Below are positions 56,303 to 64,000 of a stretch of DNA of 64,000 nucleotides, piece after piece. Source of the stretch: Trichaptum fuscoviolaceum (Eukaryota; Basidiomycota; Agaricomycetes; Hymenochaetales; Trichaptaceae); NCBI GenBank assembly GCA_910574455.1, contig CAJSYZ010000004.1, positions 558,001 to 622,000 of the forward strand, written 5' to 3'. Made by a program: the position numbers and the translations under genes. Below the pieces are notes generated by a model, which saw only the letters and a program-made list of their open reading frames with translations, did no database searches and was not told the DNA's origin. Position 1 is the first letter of the stretch. Each line of letters opens with the position of its first letter.

Positions 56303-57569
56303 ATGTCTGCGTTGCAAAAGCTGCCCACCCGCCGCTTGGGCGGTAATGGGCCTGAGGTCAGCGCGATTGGTCTCGGAACAATGGGTACGTGCTCACCATA
56401 CGTCGAGACTGAGTTGCTAACTCCAAAGTCTATATACGGCCAGGTATCGGTGCAGCATACGGGAAGACAAACGATGAAGAAGCGTACAAGGCGCTCACCT
56501 ACGCTGCGGACCGCGGGATGACCTTCTGGGACTGTGCAGATGTCTACGGGACCAGTGAGCGACATGTTATACAACCGACTCCTACAACTAAGCTGACGTA
56601 CCCTCTTCAGCCGAACTGACTCTGGCAAAGTGGTTCAAAGAAACTGGACGACGCTCGGAGATATTTCTCGCAACCAAGTTCGGCGCGCGTGATCCAGAGG
56701 GGCCTATCCTTGACGGAAAGCCCAACAGCAGGCCGTCCTACATCAAGAAAGCACTCGAGCGGTCGCTTAGGAGGCTGGAGACGGACTACATCGATCTCTA
56801 CTACCAGCACCGTGTCGACCCGAACGTGCCCATCGAGGTTGTCCTCGAGACCCTGCGCCCGTACGTCGAGAAGGGGACAATCAGGTGGATCGGACTAAGC
56901 GAGTGCAGCGCAGCTACGCTGAGGAGGGCGAAGGCAGTCCCGAGCGTTGGCGAGAAGGTCATCGCAGCGCAGATGGAGTTCAGTCCGTACAGTCTGGACA
57001 TCGAGAAGTCCGGCTTTGTGACGGCTGCGAAAGAGCTTGGCGTATCAGTCGTGGCCTATAGCCCGCTCGGAAGGGGCATGATTAGTGGCCGGTTCGTCTT
57101 CTTTCATGTCTGGCGTTATGCATCTAATGAAAAGCTCTAGATACCGATCCCGTGCTGACTTTGATGAGGGAGACTTTAGACTAATGATCCCCCGGTTCTC
57201 AGAGGAGAACTTCACGAAGAACCTCGTCGTCACGGACGAGATCAAGGCCATTGCAGACAAGTACAACGCTACGCCCAGCCAAGTCACGCTGGCATGGATC
57301 CTTGCCGAATACGACAACAGTAAGCGCATCTTCAGTCCTCATCTTCAAGTACTGATATAGTGTCAGTTGTGCCGATTCCTGGTTGCCGCAGCGTCGAACG
57401 CGTCGAGGAGAACGCCAAGGGTGCAGAGATCACCCTGTCTGCAGAGGACGTAAAAGCGATCAGGAAACTAAGCGAAGAGGCGGACGTCCAAGGGTTGAGA
57501 TTGCCGGCTTCCTTCATGGCCGTTTGTGAAGGTAAATGCTTGCCGCTTGATCAATGGAAGGGAGAATGA
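56303..57569 (+). CDS. Aldo/keto reductase
   Basis: Model: join(56303..56384, 56444..56554, 56611..57091, 57141..57319, 57367..57569), introns 47-59 nt, 351 aa. NADPH-dependent aldehyde/ketone reductase of the AKR barrel fold. All four catalytic residues are visible: D57 and Y62 in WDCADVYG, K87 in ATKFG and H131 in YYQHRVDP. PSYIKKALERSLRRL, YSPLGRGMISGR, and the C-terminal VPIPG plus SVERVEENAKG (cofactor phosphate-binding side) fit the fungal AKR13/yakc-type group. The last acceptor was set at TCAG (57366), giving DNIVPIPG; using TATAG (57360) would add two residues. Substrate not predictable; the gene stands alone among transposon-rich DNA. Confidence 0.92.
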
Positions 57570-58310
57570 GGGTGCATGAACAAGAACTTTCAAGTACTGA
57601 TGGGTCTGAAGGCTGTACTTGAAGGCACCTTTTACCACGGATGTTTTGGAAGGTATACATAGTAGGGGAAAGATGATAGTAAGACATTCAACGGTACAAG
57701 CATACGCGCTCGGAAACTCAAGAAATTAAGCTTTGCAACACACATCATTCCTTACCATTCATGTGAGTGCAACCGAACATGTCCCCTTTCAGTCGGACAT
57801 GGAGAAGGTGATGGGCATGGCGACCAGGCCAAATGCTTAACGGACACACTCACGGATTATGTGGATCCCAGCCAGTTAGTTGTTACACGCTATACATATG
57901 TAAGCCAAGAGGCGAAGGCACCTAGCGTCGCGTTGTCATTAAACTTACATAACTATAAGTTAATGCGCTGTCGAGAATAGATACTACAACTTTACTCGAC
58001 GCTGTCGAGTTGAAGTTTCTCGACCTCCCCGACACTGACCCCGACCACTCCAGCAAGTCGCAGAACCAAAGCCTCCCTTCGCTATCCAGGTTCCACTTCC
58101 TCCCCGTAGAATTTCAAGTATTGTTCAAGGACTTCCGGAGTGAGGTGATGAATGGTAGCGAGCGTGTCAAGCACAGGAAGCTAATTGCCGTATCGTCAGT
58201 GCTGCATAACAGAGAGCACGGGCTTATTACCTCGAGATGCACGTCAGCCGGAAGTCCCCCGTCCGCAAGGTGTTAATGTGCATGAAGGAAAGTCAAGTGC
58301 TCAGACGAAC
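57570..58310. other. Intergenic, no gene recognised
   Basis: The 88-codon + frame at 58010-58276 has no family features. Exons 2-5 expected next to the solitary kinase-like exon 1 are absent here. Confidence 0.4.
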
Positions 58311-58505
58311 ATTGATAGGAATTGAGTCCTCACAGGAAAGTATGCTCTTTCCGGAGGTGTGCCATGATGGTTTCCAGTCTGGATGAAAACGTCGACGCAG
58401 TCGATAACCGCGTTTCTCCAACATATTGTAGCGGTCTCTCCACCATATTTCGGCCGAGAGTAGCTTGCTATCGTCGTATGCAGTGTCTACGCCTTCGTTT
58501 GCCAT
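58311..58505 (-). pseudogene. Solitary exon 1 of a kinase-like gene (copy 9)
   Basis: 195 nt, exactly the exon 1 length of copy 4, encoding SAEIWWRDRYNMLEKRGY and WKPSWHTSGKS; ATG at 58505. It ends at a former donor (AAT|GTTCGT). No exon 2 or kinase core follows in the expected direction, so this is a truncated duplicate. Confidence 0.85.
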
Positions 58506-59014
58506 AGTCGAGTGAGTTCAAGAAAGAGAAAGGTGCATGGAGTCCATTCTTCATGGTTGTCGTTGAGCAGTGACACGCCACGAAATCGGACTCTATTCTC
58601 ACTATTAGAATGGTATCAAGATTAACTGATTAAGGGCTTGTAGTGCTTTATTTGGACATAACTTGAATTCCCGCTACCCCTTGGGTAGCTGGGTATTCTT
58701 AGGGTATGCAACCGTGTCCAGCGCCCGCCAAAAGTCAAATGGTCACGTGAAATTGCCTGTAAAGGGAATTCCTTCCTCTTAAGGAAGGCATTCCATTGGA
58801 AACATCTGATGACAAGCGATGACGCAATCTGAGACATTGCGCCGTGTCCTCGCCATCGTCGCCAACGTTCAACGTGTGTACTCTTCCTTCTCCTTTCCTC
58901 AGAGTCGGACTCACATATTGACACTCCTAATGGCGACGCGTCCTCGTGAGTTTTATACTGATTTCTCTTTCAACTATTCTACATGTCCCTAACATTGCTA
59001 ATATTTTGTGTTTT

Positions 59015-59790
59015 TGTCAATCTTCTACGACTTGACCCGCCAGGATCTGCCGCCCTCCGCTTTCTTTGCTCTCCTCCTTCAGCTCATACTCAATGTCTCC
59101 CAAGACCGTTCGGTGTGGCTCGTAGCCAGCGCTATCTCAAGAACACGATCAAACGGTGATGGGAGGATGAGGACTCGCCTTTGGCGGACGCAGAGAAGAC
59201 GCAGCTGAAGGGTCAGCTGATCCCTGCAATGATTGCGCTTTCGAGTCCAGCGGACAAGACATTACGAGCGCAGGTTGCGGAGGCCGTGTCCATTCTCGTC
59301 AAGTACAATTTCCTCGAGCAGTGGTCAGATCTCATCATCAGCTCGTCTCTTCACTCTCGCCGGACGCTGCAAATGATCCAACAAACATCTTTGTTCTCGA
59401 AACTGCCCACTCGATCTTCGCGGCTTGGCGTTCTGAAATACGCTCGGACTCGCTCTACACAACAATCAACTTCATTTTGAGCCGCTTCTCGGGCACCTTC
59501 CTCCAAGTCTTCGAACACACCGCCACCAATCTTCTGAATGGATCGGGAACTGAAGTGATGCCGCAGGCTCAGGTCGTGCTTCTGTCTTCTACGACTTGAC
59601 GTGCCAGGATGTGCCGCCCACCTTTGAAGACTCGCACTCCGCTTTCTCTGGTGCCGAGCTGGGAGTGCTCACCAAGTTCCTTGCTTGGGACCATGCGCAG
59701 TGATCCCGACGATTTGACTCCCTCTTTTCTCACCCAAATCAAAACTTCGCTTTCGAGCTCGCCAAGCTTTATACGCATTGAAACCCGGAG
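59015..59790 (+). pseudogene. Captured fragment of exportin CSE1 (importin-alpha re-exporter)
   Basis: Strings matching CSE1/CAS in order: KRRWEDEDSPLADAEKTQLKG-like sequence, then LIPAMIALSSPADKTLRAQV, AEAVSILVKYNF, QWSDLI, ETAHSIF.AWRSEIRSDSLY (in a shifted frame), FSGTFLQVFEHTATNLLNGS, FYDLTCQD-like and DPDDLTPSFLTQIKTSL. Several frameshifts and a scrambled front part (IFYDLTRQDLPP placed first) show rearrangement. CSE1 normally recycles importin-alpha through nuclear pores. Non-functional relic inside a transposon. Confidence 0.8.
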
Positions 59791-59800
59791 GCCCGCAGTC

Positions 59801-59975
59801 GTTGGGCAGGACGGCAATGGGGGTGTGGTCGTACTTGTGCGCCGGACTGGGTTGGGTATGTCTGGGTGAGCGAGGGCGCGGACAGGAATTGGACCTGTGG
59901 CTGCTCATGCGGGTAGGGCAGTACAGGTGCCGAGGACCTGTTGGCCCACTACTGCGACTACTTGAATATACCTCC
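59801..59975 (+). repeat. Block shared with 28747-28915
   Basis: Starts GTTGGGCAGGAC and runs through GCTGCTCATGCGGGTAGGGC into TFIIB sequence, as in Helentron-like element 1. Confidence 0.7.
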
Positions 59976-60130
59976 CAATTTCGAGGCCATCTGCGGTGAT
60001 GTGATTAGGCTTGCCTGTGTCCAGTGCACTGGTGACAGTTGTGGCACTGTTTTGGTTGCTGGGGGCAACATCTACTTTACATGCCACCTTCTCGGGCAGT
60101 CAAAGTCTGCGAAGGATTCAAATGTACAGA
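59925..60130 (+). pseudogene. Captured TFIIB C-terminal core fragment
   Basis: Reads EDLLAHYCDYLNIPPNFEAI, CGDVIRLA, then GGNIYFTCHLLGQSKSAKD, the second cyclin-like repeat of TFIIB, with the last helix missing. Part of Helentron-like element 2. Confidence 0.8.
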
Positions 60131-60235
60131 TAGTAATATAGACTTCTGTATGTAAAAATGTTTTTCTTTCCTTTCTCTTACAATAACTTCATGCCTATCC
60201 CTGGGTAGCGGGCTTTGCTGTGAGGAACTCACAGC

Positions 60236-60529
60236 ATCATACCTACGGTGGCGCGTGCTCTAAGTAACAATGCTTCATAGTACAGAGGATTGAACATTGT
60301 GACTTACTTGCCGCGGTTAGAGGCCATGACACCCAACATCCAGGTCAGATCATCCGAGAAAGAGAGGGGTAGATGTCCTGTCCTAACAGCAGACCGCCTA
60401 TGTTTCGTTTTTTTTTTTTTTATCATGTATAGTACATCTTCTGGCTTTAGTATATGCATAGTTTTCCAGTGTTGTACGGCGAGCAGGGCAGAGTTAGCAA
60501 ACAAGACGTGTTTTCAACTTCCGAACTGG
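60236..60529. other. Spacer between element 2 and the SINE
   Basis: Non-coding; contains a 16-nt T run near 60406-60421 and the first copy of the SINE target duplication (60515-60529). Confidence 0.5.
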
Positions 60530-60541
60530 AAAGGGCCGCAG

Positions 60542-60552
60542 TGGCCTAGTGG
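60542..60552 (+). promoter_or_regulatory. SINE RNA polymerase III A box
   Basis: TGGCCTAGTGG matches the TRGYNNANNNGG-type A-box consensus, 12 bp from the 5' end of the SINE. Confidence 0.75.
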
Positions 60553-60611
60553 TACCATTGCACCCTGAGGGGAGTGCAAATAGTTAATTCATATTTTGTG
60601 CGAGGCTCGCT

Positions 60612-60622
60612 CGTTCGAGCCG
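60612..60622 (+). promoter_or_regulatory. SINE RNA polymerase III B box
   Basis: CGTTCGAGCCG matches the GGTTCGANNCC-type B-box consensus apart from the outer bases. Confidence 0.75.
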
Positions 60623-61111
60623 CACCCTTGGTCCCAAACCCTTGGAGCCCCATTTTTAGACACTCCAAGACTTCAACCACTATGACCATGTGTCATTAAC
60701 CATCTTAAACCAACCACACTCTCACGCTCTTACCACATCCGGCAATAATCACAATAACCCGAATTAGAAGGAGGGAAAAAAATAAAAGGTTACTGGATTA
60801 GGGTTTGGCAGCATTTGTGGGGGTGTCGGTGGCATGCATGTCGTTTCTGGCGGGTCAGGTGGAGAGGGGCACATGGGATTACAAATTAACTTCTATAAAA
60901 ATTGTTTGTAGAGGTTAGACTCCGCCATAGGCCTAAATGGCCTGCAGTGAGGATAATGGAACAAACAAACAAACAAACAAACAAACAACTTCCGAACTGG
61001 CTGTCGTATTACTAACTAGAAAACGGGCCGAGCTTCGCCGGCAAGTCCCTTACTCCCTATTTGCTGAAACGTTTGCACGGGTGGCAGATTTCCCTGAGCG
61101 TTCTCACGCAA

Positions 61112-62559
61112 TTCCCGCTACCCCTTGGGTAGCTGGGTATTCTTAGGGTATGCAACCGTGTCCAGCGCCCGCCAAAAGTCAAAAGGTCACGTTTTTCTGC
61201 CTTATTTGGGGGGTCCTTGGATATATATGGGCAGATTTCGATATATAAGTCTTTTTTGCTCACATGACAATGACAAAGATACGTAACTTATGTAAAGTGC
61301 TGTCTCGGGTGTTCCCGAGACTGCGCATCAGTCCTCGCCGTCGTCGCCAACGAGTAATGTGTGTCCTCTTTCTTCTTTTTCTTTTCTTTCTCGAAGTCGG
61401 ACTCACATATTGGCAACCCTGCGGTCGACGCGCCGCCCTTGAACAGAACGGCAAGCGGTTCGACATCATCTCCGACAATTGTGCAAACATTTGCACCCAA
61501 ACGACGAGTTCAGCAGCGGTGACCTTGACTATGGAGGATGTGATTGGCCTTGGGCAACAGGATTGTAGATACTCGCAGTGAATGGCATGTAAGTGAAATA
61601 TGGTTACCTTTTCTCAACGAATGAAGACTCTCAGCCTTCATTAGACATTCACAAATGACGAAGGAGATGTTCCGTCGCGTGTCGGTGCTGCAATAGACCC
61701 TCTCTTCGATGGAATTGCACAACTCAACACTGCCATCAGCTTCCGCGATGGTGGGTCGGGCTTTGCCCACAAGCTACAGGATGCCGTTTCTCGCGGACAA
61801 GCCGCGTCGCGCTCAGAGCAAAACTTAACGCAGGCCTTCCGTGATATCTTGAGCTGGTGTGATCAGTTCTCGCTCCCGAAGACGACCAGCGACATTGCCA
61901 AAAAGCTGTACAAGCGTTCGGACGAAGAAAAGCCACGGAGGGAGAAGGACCTTGACGCAGTCATCACGGTATGCATCTTCATTGCGTGTCGTCAGGTGCT
62001 TGTCTCTCGGACGTTCCACGAGATCTCCAACCTGACCCACGTCTCAAAGAAGACACTCAGGGAGTGCTACAAGGCACTCATGTGTCCTTTTGACCCAGTA
62101 CGGAAGCGTATGATAAAAATCTCAGCTGCCCACCCGTCGCTAGCCACAGGCGCCGAAGACCCGTTGGTCCGCTACTGCAACCACTTCCGTCTACCTCCCA
62201 ATCTCCGTGCCATCTGTGGTGATGTGAACATTGGTGATGGTTGTAGCTCCGCCGTCTACTTTTCATGCCGCCTTCTCGAGCAACTGAAGTCCGCAAAGGA
62301 GATCAGTCAAGTGGTGGGTGTCAGCGAGAGTACCATCAAGTTGATGCATCAGATATATTTTGGCTACAAGGAGAGGTATGTAAAGTATTCTGAGAGCAAG
62401 AGGTTGTCGCAGACTACAGAACAAACTTAATGATAGTAACTTTAGACTTCTGTATGTTTCTGAAATATAGATGTTTTTTCTTTCTTTCTTTTTCCTTCCG
62501 TAACACTCACTTCCTACCAATCTCTGGGTAGCGGGCTCTGCTGTGAGTTAACTCACAGC
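61112..62559 (+). mobile_element. Helentron/Helitron2-like element 3 with a nearly intact TFIIB-like frame
   Basis: Start TTCCCGCTACCCCTTGGGTA with hairpin; end GGGTAGCGGG (62526-62535) followed by hairpin GCTGTGAG-ttaa-CTCACAGC (62540-62559). Its 5' 500 bp are close to those of element 1. Cargo is a single TFIIB-like gene segment (61501-62430). No helicase gene. Confidence 0.65.
61501..62430 (+). pseudogene. TFIIB-like gene segment in Helentron-like element 3, largely open
   Basis: From 61645 to the stop at 62430 there is an open frame of 261 sense codons covering FTNDEGDVPSRVGAAIDPLF, ISFRDGGSGFAHKLQDAVSR, both cyclin-like repeats (VITVCIFIACRQ; STIKLMHQIYF) and a short diverged tail. A 56-nt intron (61589-61644) joins it in phase 0 to the zinc-ribbon remnant RIVDTRSEWH. 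Upstream the ribbon is damaged: the first Cys pair is lost (DYGGC instead of VCGDC) and one frameshift lies near 61545. No in-frame ATG precedes the core. A retained intron means DNA-level capture. Probably a pseudogene, though a truncated core protein is conceivable. Confidence 0.75.
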
Positions 62560-62949
62560 CACTAACTGCTTGTATAGTATACGACTACGTACTAGTAGTA
62601 ACTTGAATATGTCTGAATATGGCGCTACTTCAAGTTACACACTTTTATTCCCGCTACACCCTAGCGGGTTCTAATAGCGTACTGACTTGCACCTTTCAAA
62701 AGCAAAACCTTATTTATCACTGGCATGTGACTTAAGGGCTGGACCGGTCTTCGGGAAATATAAAGATCCGGTTGCATGCGAGTCAACTCGCCTCGGAACC
62801 GAATACTAGCAATGTCTCGGATGTCCCCGAGAATCCTCTTCCTCACTATGACCTCCTCTTTGTCGCCTTGCATTCTGCCTCGTCCCCGACTACCACAGAC
62901 AAGCAGAACAAAATATACTTTCCCTATCCTTGCTCTCATTTTCTATGTC

Positions 62950-63760
62950 TCCCATGACCGTTCGGTGTGACTTGCAGCCTGAAGAACATGATGAAACAGC
63001 GATGGGAGGATGAAGACTCGCCTTTGGCTGAGACAGAGAAAGCACAACTGAAGGGTAAGCTGGTCCCTGCAATGATCTTTGAGTCCAGCGGGCAAGACAT
63101 TATGAGCGCAGGTTGTTGAGGCCGTGCCCATTGCCGCAAAGTATGATCTCCCGAGCAGTGGCTAGATCTCATTGATCAGTTCGTTTCTTCACTCTCGCTC
63201 GACGCAGCAGATTATCCGACAAACGTCTCTGTTCTCGAAACTGCTCACTCAATCTTCAAACCACGGTGTTCTGAAATTCGCTCGGACTTGCCCTATACGA
63301 CGATTAACTTCGTTTTGATCCGCTTCTAGGGCACCTTGCTCCAAAACTTCGAACTCACCACAACCAATCTGCTGAATAGATCGGGAGCTGAAGCGATGGT
63401 ACAGGCTCAACAAAGTGCTGAAGAAGTACCCAAACATTGAGCTGGCGAAGGTATGGGCTATCTATGTTCTGATGATAGTTGGTCTTATGTATTTTGTAGG
63501 CCCTGAAAGCGCTGGCGACGGTGCGCATGAATATTAAGGCGACATTTGCGGAGAGGGAGACGATCAATGATTTGATCAAAGGTGTAGTTGTCCTATCGTC
63601 ACATTATGAGGTGCGCAAGCTTCTTCTTTCATCCCGCTCATCTCTATTGAAAGTGTCTCGACCTGCAGAGCACGAGGTGGAGCAATTTGAGGGCAATCCT
63701 CTGGAGTATGTCCGAGTTGACCCTTCTTTCGATGTGCCCTCTTCGACAAGTCGGTCAGTA
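62950..63760 (+). pseudogene. Second captured CSE1 fragment
   Basis: CSE1 strings in order: LKNMMKQRWEDEDSPLAETE, EQWLDLIDQFVSSLS, DYPTNVSVLETAHSIF, YTTINFVL, then after a gap TFAERETINDLIKGVVV and HEVEQFEGNPLEYVRVDPSF. Several stops and frameshifts (for example near 63117 and 63327). An intron-like GTATGG..TTGTAG (63451-63499) remains. It covers two separated parts of CSE1, so there is an internal deletion relative to the gene. Confidence 0.78.
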
Positions 63761-64000
63761 ATGCTTGTGAAATTTTCATATGTTTTGGTATTTATTGAAT
63801 TCCGCCACACAGCTCTGCGAATACGACCGCCCACCCAGCAGGATACAAGGTCCATCCCTGCACGTTTTCAGCGCACTGTTGTCCGTGCTATCTCTTCAAA
63901 CACTGTAGCGGTCGACCCAAGTCCGTCAGCACAGTCTGCGGCCAGCTCGGGCGCGTCTGGGTCAATTTCTTGCTCTTCACCCGTGAAAAAGCAGACATTT
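63761..64000 (+). other. Unidentified coding-like sequence at right edge
   Basis: A + frame rich in Ser/Ala (SAQSAASSGASGS) is open to the edge from about 63830, following an intron-like AG. Possibly another captured fragment; not recognised. Confidence 0.3.

Larger units (their letters stand above)
58668..60235 (+). mobile_element. Helentron/Helitron2-like element 2 with CSE1 and TFIIB fragments
   Basis: Starts TTCCCGCTACCCCTTGGGTA like elements 1 and 3, and ends with GGGTAGCGGG (60203-60212) and hairpin GCTGTGAG-gaa-CTCACAGC (60217-60235). Cargo in order: exportin CSE1 fragment, a shared unidentified block (59801-59920), and the TFIIB C-terminal core (59925-60130), all in the same orientation. 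No helicase gene. Confidence 0.65.
60530..60985 (+). mobile_element. 456-bp tRNA-derived SINE
   Basis: The head resembles a tRNA: TGGCCTAGTGG (60542-60552) fits the RNA polymerase III A box and CGTTCGAGCCG (60612-60622) the B box. The tail is (CAAA)n at about 60961-60985. Perfect 15-bp target duplications CAACTTCCGAACTGG flank it at 60515-60529 and 60986-61000. Head, body, simple-repeat tail and target duplication are the complete SINE anatomy. It would be moved by a LINE in trans. The A-B spacing (about 60 nt) is longer than in a plain tRNA. Confidence 0.9.
62648..64000 (+). mobile_element. Helentron-like element 4 (runs off right edge) with CSE1 fragments
   Basis: Starts TTCCCGCTACACCCTAGCGG, the hairpin start of the second type also seen at 29527; the following GTTCTAA, GCGTACTGA and AAAACCTTATTTATCAC words are shared with that short element. 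The 3' end lies outside the window. It begins 88 bp after the end of element 3. Confidence 0.55.

Noticed and set aside
60530..60640. A functional tRNA gene
   Set aside because: A and B boxes are present, but the arms do not pair as a cloverleaf, and the unit continues to a CAAA tail with target duplications, so it is a SINE.
61501..62430. Functional TFIIB gene of the organism
   Set aside because: Zinc-ribbon cysteines are lost, there is a frameshift and no start codon, and it lies between transposon ends with two further decayed copies nearby.

Overview
The window looks like nuclear DNA of an agaricomycete (mushroom-forming basidiomycete). The genes have many phase-consistent GT..AG introns of about 45-68 nt. 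The recognisable families are typical of that class: a CBM1-bearing GH79 glycoside hydrolase, a multi-pass membrane protein of a kind common in these fungi, and a large family of short kinase-like proteins. All exon models were built by hand from splice sites and reading frame; no alignment or database search was run.

Layout. 1-439: 5' part of a conserved gene running off the left edge. 1104-5198: a complete two-gene PIF/Harbinger-type DNA transposon. 7941-9411: a seven-helix-type membrane protein whose frame needs a 5-nt microexon. 10115-15551: tandem GH79 genes, the second with an N-terminal cellulose-binding module. 17565-19253: kinase-fold protein lacking the DFG aspartate. 19666-20834: YVH1/DUSP12 phosphatase. 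56303-57569: aldo/keto reductase. About 22.0-42.2 kb, plus pieces at 44.6-55.0 and 58.3 kb: at least nine members of one kinase-like family with nearly fixed exon lengths.

The kinase cluster is heavily invaded by mobile DNA. One copy carries a 734-bp hAT-like element. Another is split over 13.5 kb by two independent insertions: a 2.46-kb element in exon 4 (9-bp duplication) and a 9.7-kb element in intron 2 (8-bp duplication). Inside the 9.7-kb element sits a 6.3-kb hAT-like element, which itself contains a 2.2-kb relative carrying a fragment of an ING-family gene. Removing the elements restores exon 4 to exactly 316 nt and intron 2 to 58 nt. Two 591-bp TA-flanked MITEs, a 264-bp TA-flanked MITE and a 456-bp tRNA-derived SINE with perfect target duplications complete the set.

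About 27.1-30.1 kb and 58.7-64.0 kb contain five Helentron/Helitron2-like elements, recognised by hairpin ends and asymmetric inverted repeats. Four carry intron-containing fragments of host genes: TFIIB and the exportin CSE1. The most novel biology in the window is this gene-fragment capture together with the precisely datable nesting of insertions in a rapidly duplicating kinase-like family.
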